Assembly (NCBI RefSeq): GCF_902705885.1
Contig: NZ_CACSIP010000009.1
Coordinates: 18 to 64,017, forward strand
Source of the DNA: Mycolicibacterium austroafricanum
GTDB taxonomy: Bacteria > Actinomycetota > Actinomycetes > Mycobacteriales > Mycobacteriaceae
Direction of reading: 5' to 3'
Length of the DNA stretch: 64,000 nt
Part shown: in pieces, positions 47,035 through 56,428 of the stretch
Layout of the letters: every line of letters begins with the position of its first letter
Position numbering within the stretch: the first letter of the stretch is position 1
Program-made: the position numbers and the translations under genes
The notes under the pieces: generated by a model
Told to the model about the DNA's origin: nothing
What the model saw: the letters and a program-made list of their open reading frames with translations, nothing else
Database searches by the model: none

Positions 47035-47646
<612 letters not shown>

Positions 47647-48552
47647 TCAGCCGTCGGCGCCTTCGAACGGCCGACGGGGCCGCGACCAGTGCAACCGCAC
47701 CGTCTGGCCGGGACGTGCCTGCGCGACCTTGTCGATGTCGTCGTCGACGACCACGCCGATCACCGGGTAGCCCCCGGTCACCGGATGGTCTGGACCGAGG
47801 ATCACCGGGAAACCGGTCGGCGGGACCTGGATCGCGCCCCGGGTGGCGCCCTCGCTGGGCAGCTGAGTGTCCGGGCGGCGGTACTCCAACGGCATGCCGA
47901 TCAACCGCATCCCCACCCGGTCGCTGCGGTTGGTCACCTGCCAGTTGGTGCGCACCAGGATGTCGGGGTCGACGAACCAGTCGTCGCGGGGTCCCGGCAC
48001 CACCCTGAGCTCGACGACGTCGTCGGCGATGGCGGCCACCGGCGCCTGGTCGAGTTCGGGGAAGTCGTCGGTGTGCTCGCCGATCGGCAGCACATCGCCC
48101 GGCTGCAACGGTCCGGGGCCGATCGCCGACATCACGTCGTAGCTTCGCGACCCCAGCACCGGTTCGACGTCGAAACCGCCACGCACCGCCAGATATGAGC
48201 GCAACCCCGAAGGCGGCGGACTGAGCGAGATCACCTCGCCGTCCTGTGCGTAGTGGATGCTGTTGGTGCCGAAGGGAACTCCGTCGACGGCCGGGTCGGT
48301 GTCGGCGCCGGTCACCGCGATGGCGACGCCCTCTCTGCCACCGCCGCGCACCCGCGCGGTGAACCCGCCCAGCATCACCTCGACGGTCGCCCGGTCGCCC
48401 GGGTTGGCGACGAGCCGGTTGGCCAGCGTGTGCGAGCGGCGGTCGGCCGCGCCGGACCGGGTGACGCCGAGATGGGACAGGCCCGCCCGGCCGAGGTCCT
48501 CGACCAGTGCGAGTGGACCCGTCTTCAGGATCTCCAGCGATGCTCCACTCAT
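47647..48552 (-). CDS. pxpC: 5-oxoprolinase subunit C (PxpC, KipA-like)
   Basis: A 301-residue biotin-dependent carboxyltransferase-like protein (Rv0263c-like). It starts [30 protein letters not shown], a strong family signature, and ends with [33 protein letters not shown]. With PxpB and PxpA it hydrolyses 5-oxoproline to glutamate using ATP. The ATG at 48552 overlaps the pxpB stop (ATGA). No pxpA gene is visible in the window. Confidence 0.9.
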   Translation of the reverse strand: MSGASLEILKTGPLALVEDLGRAGLSHLGVTRSGAADRRSHTLANRLVANPGDRATVEVMLGGFTARVRGGGREGVAIAVTGADTDPAVDGVPFGTNSIHYAQDGEVISLSPPPSGLRSYLAVRGGFDVEPVLGSRSYDVMSAIGPGPLQPGDVLPIGEHTDDFPELDQAPVAAIADDVVELRVVPGPRDDWFVDPDILVRTNWQVTNRSDRVGMRLIGMPLEYRRPDTQLPSEGATRGAIQVPPTGFPVILGPDHPVTGGYPVIGVVVDDDIDKVAQARPGQTVRLHWSRPRRPFEGADG

Positions 48553-49217
48553 GACGCCGCCTCCCGGAACTCGACCCACATGCCGGGTGTCAGCAGCGCC
48601 GGGTTGTCCCGCCCGATGTCCCACAGCACCGCGGAGGTGCGACCGATCAACTGCCAGCCACCCGGCGATTCGCGGGGGTAGATGCCACTGAACTCACCGG
48701 CCAACCCGACGGAGCCGACGGGCACCTTGGTGCGCGGGTCCGCCCTCCTGGGCACCGCGAGCCGCTCGTCGCCGCCGACCAGGTATCCGAAACCCGGTGC
48801 AAAACCGCAGAAGCCGACGCGCCAGAGCCGCCCGGTGTGTGCCGCGACGACCTCGCGCGGCGACAGTCCGGTGAGCCGGGCGACGTCCTCGAGGTCCTCA
48901 CCGTCGTAGGTGACGTCGATGACGACGTCGGCCGACGCCACCGTCTCGTCCAGCGCGGCCGCGTCCGGGTGCACCTGGTTCAGCCGCTGGCGGGTGGGTG
49001 CCTGGTACCGGTGTCCGTCGAGCTTCACCAGGATGGTCCGGGCGGCGGGCACGATGTCCACGACGCCCGGAAGGCCGGCGGCGCGGAGCGCGTCGGTCCA
49101 TGCGAGAACCTCAGCGGTGCCGTCGAACTCGAGAAGCAGCGCGCGGTCACCGTAGTCAAGAATGCTGCTCGCGCGGCCGGCATGGAGCCCGGCCGTCGCA
49201 TCCGCTGTCACGCTCAT
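48549..49217 (-). CDS. pxpB: 5-oxoprolinase subunit B (PxpB, KipI-like)
   Basis: A 222-residue allophanate-hydrolase-subunit-1-type protein. Family stretches are [52 protein letters not shown], and [15 protein letters not shown], followed by [29 protein letters not shown]. It acts with PxpC in 5-oxoproline cleavage. ATG at 49217. First gene of a two-gene operon. Confidence 0.92.
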   Translation of the reverse strand: MSVTADATAGLHAGRASSILDYGDRALLLEFDGTAEVLAWTDALRAAGLPGVVDIVPAARTILVKLDGHRYQAPTRQRLNQVHPDAAALDETVASADVVIDVTYDGEDLEDVARLTGLSPREVVAAHTGRLWRVGFCGFAPGFGYLVGGDERLAVPRRADPRTKVPVGSVGLAGEFSGIYPRESPGGWQLIGRTSAVLWDIGRDNPALLTPGMWVEFREAAS

Positions 49218-49302
49218 GTCCCAAAGCTACCGGGCAGTAGTTTTGAACGCTCGTACTCTTCTGAAGCTCTTTGTGCCTTGCCAGAGGTGCCTTAAAGTCG
49301 GC

Positions 49303-49992
49303 TCACACCGCGGCTCGGTACGTCGGCTCGCGGCGCTTGATATAGCCGATGACGCGGTAGGTGATCGGCAGCACCAGGATCTCGATGGCGGTCTTGTACA
49401 GCCAGCCCTGCGCGGTGTAGGTGGCGAAGTCGCCGAATGTGGTGATGCCGATGACGCTGGCCGCGATCGCGCAGAACACCACGGTGTCGCCGAGCTGGCC
49501 GACGAACGTCGACCCGATCAGCCGTGCCCACAGGTGCTTCTCCTTGGTGCGCTCCTTGATCCGCACCACCACCCAGGCGTTGAGTGTCTGCCCGACGATG
49601 AAACCTGCCAGGCCCGCCACGATCAGCCCGGTGTAGGCGCCGGCGATGTTCTCGAAGTGCTCCTGGTTTTCGTAGAAGTTCGCCGCCGGCAGATAGACGG
49701 TCACCCAGAAGGCGCCGGCGGCAAGCGCATTCATCGCGAACCCGGTCAGGATGGCCCGGCGGGCGGCCTTGAATCCGTACACCTCGGAGAGCACGTCGCC
49801 GATCACGTAGGTCAGCGGGAAGACGATGAACCCGCCGTCGGTGATGATCGGCCCGAACTCCACGCCCTTGGTTGCGGTGACGTTGGAGATGATCACCAGC
49901 GCGGTGAACACCGCGACCAGGACCGGATAGTAGGCCGAGCCCACCCGGGCGAATGCGGCGTGGCTGTCCTGGTCGGTGGTCTGGCTGGTCAC
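49303..49992 (-). CDS. YhhQ/VUT-family queuosine-precursor-type transporter
   Basis: A 229-residue membrane protein with six hydrophobic segments. It includes FPLTYVIGDVLSEVYGFKAARRAI, the most conserved stretch of the YhhQ family, and later VGQTLNAWVVVRIKERT, GSTFVGQLGDTVVFCAIA and ILVLPITYRVIGYIKRRE. Characterised members import 7-deazaguanine queuosine precursors. Whether this organism makes queuosine is unclear, so the substrate may be another purine-like compound. GTG start at 49992. Confidence 0.85.
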   Translation of the reverse strand: MTSQTTDQDSHAAFARVGSAYYPVLVAVFTALVIISNVTATKGVEFGPIITDGGFIVFPLTYVIGDVLSEVYGFKAARRAILTGFAMNALAAGAFWVTVYLPAANFYENQEHFENIAGAYTGLIVAGLAGFIVGQTLNAWVVVRIKERTKEKHLWARLIGSTFVGQLGDTVVFCAIAASVIGITTFGDFATYTAQGWLYKTAIEILVLPITYRVIGYIKRREPTYRAAV

Positions 49993-50004
49993 CGGGCTAT
50001 TAGA

Positions 50005-50952
50005 TCAGCCCAGGGCAGCGGCGATCATCGGCGGCAACTTCTCGGCGACCACCGGGTAGGACAGTGTGGAGGCATAGGCGATCGCCCCGGCGAGCTCCTT
50101 GCCGGTGAAGACGTTGCGCCGGCCGAGCGCCGCGATCGCCGGGTCGGCCAGAAGCGCCGCCTGTTCCTCGTCGCTCTCGGTGGTCCAGATGACGACGTCG
50201 GCGGAGTCGAGGACCGGGGCCGTGTCGTCGCGCGGGATCAACTCCCGGTCGGGGGTCACGACGGTCAGCCCCATCTGAGTCAGGAACTCATGTCGCCATC
50301 CGGGGCCCTGGACCTGCACGCTGTCCCGGAACATGGTGCCCTCGAGCAGCAACACCTGCTTGTCGGCGAACTGCGGGTTGGCCTCCTTGACCGCGGCGAA
50401 CTGCGCGTCGACGTCGGCGATGAGCGCCTGCATGTCGTCGTGGCGGAACACCGCCTGGCCGATGGCGGTGGCCCGGTCGCGCCACGGTTCGAAGAACGCG
50501 TCGCGTCCGGACTGCGGGATCGTCGGCGCGACGGCCGACAGCCGGGTGTAGCTGTCCTGGTCGAGACCGGCGTCCGTCGCCACGATCAGATCGGGTCGAA
50601 GTCCTGCGATCTGGTCGATCGGCACACCGTCGGTCAGGTAGAGCACCACCGGCTGTGCGTCGCCGAGCCGCGGCAGTGCCCACGGCCAGACCCCGAACGG
50701 TTCGCCGCCGAACCAGTCGGTCACCGCGATCGGGACGACGTCGAGGGCGAGCAGGTCGTCGGCGCCGGTCAGGCCGGCGCTGACCACCCGCGTCGGTGGC
50801 GCGGGGATCCGCGTCTCACCGAAGGCGTGCGGGACGGTCACCGACCCGTCGTCGGCGACGCTGCCCGGCTGGTCTGATCCGCAGCCGGCTATCACCACCG
50901 CGGCTCCGGCCGACATCGTCAGGAAACTCCGCCGGGACCACCTCGTGGGCAC
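50005..50952 (-). CDS. Iron-siderophore ABC transporter substrate-binding lipoprotein (Rv0265c-like)
   Basis: A 315-residue FecB/FepB-type binding protein. The N-terminus has a twin-Arg motif (SRRSFL) and a lipobox (IAGC, Cys near residue 24), so it is probably a Tat-exported lipoprotein. The binding domain shows GETRIPAPPTRVVSAGLTGADDLLALDVVPIAV and LRPDLIVATDAGLDQDSYTRLSAVAPTI. It should capture ferric siderophores. The GTG at 50952 is chosen as it best fits the signal peptide. No permease or ATPase genes are adjacent, and no clear iron box was seen upstream. Confidence 0.87.
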   Translation of the reverse strand: MPTRWSRRSFLTMSAGAAVVIAGCGSDQPGSVADDGSVTVPHAFGETRIPAPPTRVVSAGLTGADDLLALDVVPIAVTDWFGGEPFGVWPWALPRLGDAQPVVLYLTDGVPIDQIAGLRPDLIVATDAGLDQDSYTRLSAVAPTIPQSGRDAFFEPWRDRATAIGQAVFRHDDMQALIADVDAQFAAVKEANPQFADKQVLLLEGTMFRDSVQVQGPGWRHEFLTQMGLTVVTPDRELIPRDDTAPVLDSADVVIWTTESDEEQAALLADPAIAALGRRNVFTGKELAGAIAYASTLSYPVVAEKLPPMIAAALG

Positions 50953-50974
50953 CCGCGTAGCCAAGCGGTGCGGC

Positions 50975-51529
50975 CTACGGAACGGGGATGGGCACCATGC
51001 CGGCGGGCGGCCACACCGGCGGTGGCGCGGGCGCCGGGGCGGGCGGCGCACCGGGAGGCGCCTCGGGGGAGACGACGCCCGGAGGGAGCGTGCCTGGCGG
51101 GAGCATCGGCATCTGCCGCACGCCCATCGCGTCGGCCATCGCCGGGTCCATCTGCGACGGATAGAGCGTCTGGTAGAGCTCCTCGGTACCGCGCATGTTC
51201 CACAGTTCGCGCAGGAAGCTCATCTGGCCGGTGTTGTTGAAATCGCCGTTCTGCACCGGCGGAATGAAGGGCGCGGTCCCCGGCGGTGGCGGAGGTGCTG
51301 CCGGTCCCGGGATGGGAGCACCCTCCGCGATGGGCGTGTAGGTGAAGACCTGGTTGGGCGCAGGCGCGGGACCAGGCGCACCGGGCGCCGGTGCGGCGAC
51401 CCCCGGGGCGGGTGGCAGCGCGGGGTCGACGGGCGCCGGTTGCGCGCCGGCGGGCCAGGCGGCGGCCAGAGCGCCCCCGGCCATGAGCGCGCCGACGAGG
51501 GCGATCTTGATGCGGGGCGGTGTGACCAT
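50975..51529 (-). CDS. Pro/Ala-rich exported protein of unknown function
   Basis: A 184-residue protein with a signal peptide (IKIALVGALMAGGALAAAWPAGAQ). Two Pro/Ala/Gly-rich stretches (about 31-60 and 150-184) flank a more structured core (about 85-135, QNGDFNNTGQMSFLRELWNMRGTEELYQTLYPSQMDP). It is likely a cell-wall-spanning or surface protein; no enzyme motif is visible. It is 22 bp upstream of the siderophore lipoprotein on the same strand, so the two are probably co-expressed. ATG at 51529. Confidence 0.75.
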   Translation of the reverse strand: MVTPPRIKIALVGALMAGGALAAAWPAGAQPAPVDPALPPAPGVAAPAPGAPGPAPAPNQVFTYTPIAEGAPIPGPAAPPPPPGTAPFIPPVQNGDFNNTGQMSFLRELWNMRGTEELYQTLYPSQMDPAMADAMGVRQMPMLPPGTLPPGVVSPEAPPGAPPAPAPAPPPVWPPAGMVPIPVP

Positions 51530-51575
51530 GGTACGAAGGCTATCGGGTTGGGCGCACGGACGTTACTTTTTGCAG

Positions 51576-52193
51576 TCAGGTCAGCGCCAGGGCGGCGGCC
51601 AGGCCGATCATCATCGCGGCGATCAGGCCGTCGAGCAGGCGCCATGTTCGGGGTGTTGCGAAGAACCGGCTGAGCTTTCTGGCGCCGAATCCGAGGCCGG
51701 TGAACCACACCACGCTGGCGGTCACCGCGCCGACGCCGAACAGCCACCTGCCCTCCTGATGTTCGTTGGCCAGTGCGCCCAGCAGGATGACGGTGTCCAG
51801 GTAGACGTGCGGGTTGAGGAATGTCAGCGCCAGGCAGGTCGCCAGCACACCGCCCAGTCGCGCCGGCGCGGCGTCCGAGGGCGTCAACGTCCCCGGGTTC
51901 AGCGCGCGCCGGGCGGCGAGCAGGCCGTAGCCGAGCAGGAAGACGACGCCGCCGTACTTGGCGACGGAGACGGCGTCGGGGTGCGCCGCGATCAGGGCGC
52001 CGAAGCCGGCGATGCCGGCGAAGATCAGCATCAGGTCCGAGACCGCGCACAACGCGACCACCGGCAGCACGTGCTCGCCGCGGATGCCTTGGCGCAGGAC
52101 GAAGGCGTTCTGGGCACCGATGGCCGCGATGAGGGCCATGGTGGTCGCGAAACCGGTCAGCACGACGAGGTAGGGCACGTTCACCCGACTCAC
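51576..52193 (-). CDS. lysE: LysE-family basic amino acid exporter
   Basis: A 205-residue LysE/ArgO-type transporter, very like Rv1986. It has about five to six membrane helices and the family motif [34 protein letters not shown], with [24 protein letters not shown] later. It exports lysine or arginine when intracellular levels rise. The start may be GTG 52193 or GTG 52184. In most relatives a lysG regulator is divergent from lysE; none is found here. Confidence 0.92.
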   Translation of the reverse strand: MSRVNVPYLVVLTGFATTMALIAAIGAQNAFVLRQGIRGEHVLPVVALCAVSDLMLIFAGIAGFGALIAAHPDAVSVAKYGGVVFLLGYGLLAARRALNPGTLTPSDAAPARLGGVLATCLALTFLNPHVYLDTVILLGALANEHQEGRWLFGVGAVTASVVWFTGLGFGARKLSRFFATPRTWRLLDGLIAAMMIGLAAALALT

Positions 52194-52614
52194 GTTAGGT
52201 AGCCGACCGTGATCCAGTACAGCTAAATATTCTTCATCGGATTAAATGAAACTAATGATGGCGCGGGACGGATTCGACAATCCGGATCGGACGGCCGGCC
52301 TACATCATCTTGTTGGTGAGAAATCTGGCGAATCCGCTGTGCTGTATAGAGACTCGCGCAGGGCGACATCGACAACGCAGGCGATGATTGGTGAAACAAT
52401 CGGAGGCGGCGTAGCCGGTGGACGGCACAGCTAGACGCACCCCGACCTCATATGGTTGACCCGTGGCACCGACTTCGTCTGCAAAGGCAGTTACCCCGAA
52501 TGCAACCCATCGCTGTTTGGGATGTCAGGTCGCCGTTCTCGGCCGAATTGCTGAAAAGGGTTGGCGCAGCGTCACCGAGAGCGAGCGACCTGTCGACTCA
52601 GGGTGCTAACAGGA
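52194..52614. other. Gene-poor region upstream of lysE
   Basis: About 420 bp, with an AT-richer stretch at 52220-52260 likely to hold the lysE promoter. No lysG or other recognisable gene is present. A short GTG frame at 52463 (47 codons, with a CxxC) is unsupported. The DNA may be remnant sequence. Confidence 0.5.
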
Positions 52615-53940
52615 CTATTCGTCGCGGTCGGTGGCTTTGTCGCGGACATCGTCGGACGAAGTCCTTTTCCGGTCCTCATCCTTCGTCGTCGTCGCACCGT
52701 CCGTCTCGGCACCGGTAGTCGCCGTTCCCCCTGACTTTTTGTCCTCGGTGGTCGGCTCGGTGCTGTCCTCGGCAGTTCGCACGGCGGTCGACTGCTTCGC
52801 ATCACTGGCCATTGCCGCCGCTTCTTCTGCGTTGATCCCCGCCGCGTCGGTTTCGCCAGCCTCGGAGTTGGGCGGCTCTTCACGATCCGCATGGTCGGCC
52901 ACGTCCGATGCTGACGTGGCGGCGACCGTGCTGATCACACCCGAGTCGTTGCGGTCGACATTCTGCTCTCCGGGCTTCGCATCGACTGACGGTGTAGCCG
53001 GGTCGGCGGCCAGCGGAATAGAGAGCGCGGGGGTGCTCGCCGGTTCCTCCTCCGCCGCCGGGAGATACGACCGGTCGTAGCCCCGCTCCACGATTTCTTT
53101 CAGCGGCCCGTTGAGCGCGTCGGCCAACCCCGTGAGCCCCAGCCGCCGCAGCGGCTCGAGCAGCGGAAGGTTCTCGGTCGGCACAAAGACGTAGGTGGTG
53201 TTCCCCTCCTTCCACACAATATTTGCGGGATCGTGCATGTCCACGTCCTCGTAATCGGTGTGGATGACCGTGAACGCGGCCAAAGAGTTGAGCAGGGACA
53301 GCAAGTTGAGCGGATTGTCGGGGAAGTCGGAGGCGGTGTCGTACTGGCGCGATATGTCGATCACCTGGTATTGGGTTTGCGGCATCACCTTGCTGTCTGA
53401 GCCACCGTAGGCTCGAGTGGGATTGCCGATGAAGACGAACGACAGCTCGTCCGGCGAGGGGGCATCGGGGTCGTCGGCATGCTCGTCCAGCCAGTCCGTG
53501 ATCGACCGAGCCCCTTCGCTATACGAGAACACGACCTTGGTGCCGAGCGTCGTGTCGATGGCTGTCTCGATGCTCGCGAGGCCATTCGGATCCCAGAGGG
53601 ACTGATCGACCCGGACGCAGTTGTTAGGCGCTTGGCATAGCGTTCCTTGAAGTTCGTCTTCCATGGACCCTTCCCAGGGAAAGATGGTCAACACGGTGGC
53701 CGGACTTGGCACCGGAGGCACCGTAGCTGCGCCCGCGGTCGACACGGCGAGGAGTGGCAGCAGAGCCGCGCCCACGGCAAGCCCCATTGCTCCTCGCTTG
53801 AATCTGTTGTCCGGGCGGTTGGGGTGGAAGCCCGCCCAGACCGTCCGGCCGGTCGGCAACGATCGACGATGTTCCTCGTTGGCGGGCCGGTGCAGATGCC
53901 GGCCCCCAGACTGATGAGACAACTTTGCCGGACTACCCAT
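52615..53940 (-). CDS. Second PE-PPE-domain serine hydrolase with acidic tail
   Basis: A 441-residue protein. The first 48 residues are polar, followed by a hydrophobic signal or anchor segment (MGLAVGAALLPLLAVSTAGAA). The PE-PPE hydrolase domain spans about 80-305, with the nucleophile elbow in FSYSEGARS (Ser near residue 141). The last 130 or so residues are a low-complexity Glu/Asp/Ala/Thr-rich tail. Domain order resembles the TPP-locus PE protein in this window, for example DELSFVFIGNPTRAYGG against [18 protein letters not shown] 53940 is chosen because GGGGGAA lies upstream; a GTG at 53982 would add 14 residues. Substrate unknown, perhaps an envelope acyl-lipid. Confidence 0.8.
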   Translation of the reverse strand: MGSPAKLSHQSGGRHLHRPANEEHRRSLPTGRTVWAGFHPNRPDNRFKRGAMGLAVGAALLPLLAVSTAGAATVPPVPSPATVLTIFPWEGSMEDELQGTLCQAPNNCVRVDQSLWDPNGLASIETAIDTTLGTKVVFSYSEGARSITDWLDEHADDPDAPSPDELSFVFIGNPTRAYGGSDSKVMPQTQYQVIDISRQYDTASDFPDNPLNLLSLLNSLAAFTVIHTDYEDVDMHDPANIVWKEGNTTYVFVPTENLPLLEPLRRLGLTGLADALNGPLKEIVERGYDRSYLPAAEEEPASTPALSIPLAADPATPSVDAKPGEQNVDRNDSGVISTVAATSASDVADHADREEPPNSEAGETDAAGINAEEAAAMASDAKQSTAVRTAEDSTEPTTEDKKSGGTATTGAETDGATTTKDEDRKRTSSDDVRDKATDRDE

Positions 53941-54149
53941 ATTTGTTTGATTCCCCCAGTGCGAAGCTGATGTGTCATCCACGGCCGAACCGGGTCTGTA
54001 GTTTGCTGAACGGAGACCCGTTTACAGTGTGACCCAGACAGCACCCTAGCAAAAGGCCGCTATGCATTTGCTGTTTCGGCGCCGCGTCCGACAGACGAAC
54101 TGCTGCGTCCTAGCGCCAGTGTTCTCGCCACAGCCACTCGTCAGTGGCG

Positions 54150-54406
54150 TTTCCGGCAAGACCCAGTGTTCCGGTGTCATCGACCCCCCACCTACACCTC
54201 CATGACACAGATCGCCGCCGATGCTCTCGGCATGCCGGTCGGTCGAGTTCGATTCAACTTGGGCGACAGCGACTTTCCGAAGCTCCCATGCACGGCGGAC
54301 AACAGACGATGGCGAGTGTGGGGGCAGGCGTGCCCCCGTCAGTGCTGACGTCCCCGCTCTCGCTGCCACCTTCCTGCCCGCTGGGGACACGATCGCCCCG
54401 GGGTGA
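54150..54406 (+). pseudogene. Relic of a xanthine dehydrogenase/aldehyde oxidase molybdopterin subunit
   Basis: A piece reading TYTSMTQIAADALGMPVGRVRF, then LGDSDFP, matches the Mo-binding large subunit of molybdenum hydroxylases. After a one-base loss near 54282 the frame shifts and continues EAPMHGGQQTMASVGAGV, again family-like. Neither flank resembles the rest of a subunit of 700 or more residues. It is thus a frameshifted internal fragment. It lies just upstream of the hydrolase operator. Identification rests on remembered motifs. Confidence 0.6.
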
Positions 54407-54472
54407 AGGGGGTCAAAACCCCCGAGCGTCTGCTGTGATTCCCATGGAGGCAGTCGATGTTGGCAGAAGAAC

Positions 54473-54486
54473 TTACTGATCAGTAA
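54473..54486. promoter_or_regulatory. Perfect 14-bp palindrome upstream of the alpha/beta hydrolase
   Basis: TTACTGATCAGTAA is a fully symmetric TTAC-N6-GTAA dyad, 29 bp before the hydrolase start and so within or near its promoter. Confidence 0.6.
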
Positions 54487-54515
54487 GATCGACTTCCGAG
54501 CAGACGGGAGTCGCG

Positions 54516-55376
54516 ATGTTCGAAACGAAGTTCGTCGACATTCATGGCGTGAGTCAAGCTGTGGTGGACGTCGGTGAGGGCGATGAGGTCCTGTTGCTGA
54601 TCCACGGCATGGCAGGCAGCGCGGACACGTGGCGGGCGGTGATACCCCAGCTCGCCAAGAAGTACCGTGTGGTCGCCCCCGACTTGACGGGCCACGGGCA
54701 GTCGTCGAAACCTCGCACCGACTACTCACTGGGTGCGTTCGCCGTCGGTCTGCGTGACCTGCTCGACGAACTCGGCATCGAGTCGGCGACGATCGTCGGC
54801 CATTCGCTGGGCGGCGGTGTGGCGATGCAGTTCCTGTATCAGCACCCCGACTACTGCCGCAGGCTGGTCCTGATCAGCAGCGGTGGTCTCGGTCCTGATG
54901 TCGGCTGGGTCCTGCGCCTGCTCGCGGCCCCGGGCGCGGAGTTGGTGATGCCGATCATCGCGCCCGCCCCGGTGCTGCGTGCCGGCAACGCCGTTCGGAC
55001 CTGGTTGAGTTCGGCGGGCCTGCGCTCACCGCGCGGCGCAGAGATCTGGAGCGCGTATTCGTCCTTCTCGGATCGAGAAACCCGGGAGGCATTTCTGCGG
55101 ACCCTGCGGTCGGTGGTCGACTACCGCGGTCAGTCCGTCAGCGCGCTGAATCGGTTGACGCTTCGGGCCGACCTGCCCGCGCTCGCGATCTGGGGTGAGC
55201 AGGACACCATCATCCCGGTCGCCCACGCTTACTCGGCCTTGGAGGCGCGGCCGGACTGCCGGCTCGAAGTCCTGCCCGATGTCGGGCACTTTGCGCAGGT
55301 CGAGGCGCCGACCGAGGTGGTCGACCTGATCGAGGACTTCATCGCGACGACGGTCCCGGCTGATACGCGCGGGTGA
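54516..55376 (+). CDS. Alpha/beta hydrolase
   Basis: A 286-residue alpha/beta-fold hydrolase. The oxyanion region is LLIHGMAGSADTWR, the nucleophile elbow GHSLGG (Ser97), the acid WGEQDTIIP and the catalytic His DVGHFAQVEAP. It most resembles bacterial esterases or C-C hydrolases; substrate unknown. CGGGAG precedes the ATG. A perfect TTAC-N6-GTAA palindrome lies upstream, shared with lipid genes elsewhere in the window. The gene is convergent with a tetR gene, 14 bp between stops. Confidence 0.87.
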   Translation: MFETKFVDIHGVSQAVVDVGEGDEVLLLIHGMAGSADTWRAVIPQLAKKYRVVAPDLTGHGQSSKPRTDYSLGAFAVGLRDLLDELGIESATIVGHSLGGGVAMQFLYQHPDYCRRLVLISSGGLGPDVGWVLRLLAAPGAELVMPIIAPAPVLRAGNAVRTWLSSAGLRSPRGAEIWSAYSSFSDRETREAFLRTLRSVVDYRGQSVSALNRLTLRADLPALAIWGEQDTIIPVAHAYSALEARPDCRLEVLPDVGHFAQVEAPTEVVDLIEDFIATTVPADTRG

Positions 55377-55390
55377 GCGGCCGCAGGCTC

Positions 55391-55978
55391 CTAGAGCGGC
55401 AGTCCCGCATCGAGAAAGTCCAGACCCGCAAAGATCGACTCCGGCGACATCGGGGTGCCGTGTAGCGCCGCCATCATCACGCCGGTCATCGCACCCGCGG
55501 TGATGCGCAACATGGGGTCGTCGGCCGGCCGGTTCAGCCGGGTGGCCAGCGCGTCGGTGATCAGGTCGATGACGTGCACGTATTCGTTGTAGAGGGCGCC
55601 GGCGGCCTCCGGCAGCGTGTACAGCAGTTGCTGGCGGGCGATCTCCTCGCCCCACTCGGGGCCCGCCATGCCTGCGAACACCTGTTCCAGGGCATGGCGG
55701 TAGGCGGGGATGGGACGCAGTTCCGGGGGTGCGGCGAGGAACAGCTCGATGATCGGTTCCATCAACTGGTCGGGGACCAGCAGCGCGGCCTTGTTGGGGA
55801 AGTACCGGAAGAACGTTCGCGGTGAGACGTCGGCGAGTTCGGCGATCTGTTCGATGGTGGTGTCGGGGTAGCCGTTCTTCTCGAAGAGCTCATATGCGGC
55901 GAGACGCACCGTCTCCCGGGTCCGGCGCTTCTTGCGCTCCCGGAGACCCATCTCGTCGTCGGTGGTCACACCACCCAT
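55391..55978 (-). CDS. TetR-family transcriptional regulator
   Basis: A 195-residue TetR protein. The helix-turn-helix (about residues 10-60) reads RERKKRRTRETVRLAAYELF, then DTTIEQIAELADVSPRTFFRYFPNKAALL. The C-terminal ligand domain has no diagnostic motif. The ATG at 55978 is preferred; the longer frame to 56128 crosses the promoter. It is divergent from the yrbEA-mce operon across 450 bp containing two similar CAAG-N4-CTTG dyads, so it probably controls that operon and itself. Confidence 0.88.
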   Translation of the reverse strand: MGGVTTDDEMGLRERKKRRTRETVRLAAYELFEKNGYPDTTIEQIAELADVSPRTFFRYFPNKAALLVPDQLMEPIIELFLAAPPELRPIPAYRHALEQVFAGMAGPEWGEEIARQQLLYTLPEAAGALYNEYVHVIDLITDALATRLNRPADDPMLRITAGAMTGVMMAALHGTPMSPESIFAGLDFLDAGLPL

Positions 55979-56428
55979 TGTTCCGCATCGGCGGGCGGGA
56001 GTCAGACGATACATGCGACTGGCGTCGCGGTGAACGGGTGAACCTTCCAGTGGCAGGACGTGTACGCCCTGTTGCTGGTCGGTCAAGATCACTTGCGGCG
56101 GAGGCAGATTCGTCGACACTGCCCGCACGGTTCTGCGTCACCACGACGAGGGTCAAGTGGACTTGCTCGCAAGACATTCGACCCTGCCGCGCACCTCTGC
56201 GGTCGCCGGCAGCAAACCTGCGTGCGGTAGGTCGGACCGCCGCCGATTGACTCCGAAGAGGCATGTTTATCCCCCATGATGGAGCAGTCACCGCAGCACT
56301 CCGTCGATAGCGTCTTCCAGTATGACTTGCGTCGAGGGTGACGGCCGGTGGGCTGAGGTCGAGGCTCTCCTCGCAACGGCAGTGCGGGTCCAGCACCCTC
56401 CGCTGATCATTCCCCCGAGGGCGCCGCG
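55979..56428. promoter_or_regulatory. Divergent promoter region between tetR and the mce operon
   Basis: A 450-bp stretch without a supportable gene. Two related sites, GTCAAGATCACTTGC (56082-56096) and GTCAAGTGGACTTGC (56152-56166), share 12 of 15 bases. Each holds a CAAG-N4-CTTG dyad, and they are spaced 70 bp apart. They look like TetR-type operators. Exact promoters were not assigned. Confidence 0.5.

Noticed and set aside
52195..52208. TTAGGTAGCCGACC as a possible iron (IdeR) box
   Set aside because: Only one half resembles the box, and it precedes lysE rather than the siderophore lipoprotein.
52463..52606. 47-codon GTG frame with a CxxC motif
   Set aside because: No ribosome site, no recognised family and not coupled to a neighbour.
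54046..54729. Minus-strand frame of 227 codons upstream of the hydrolase
   Set aside because: It overlaps the hydrolase start and the relic in antisense, and shows no family motif.
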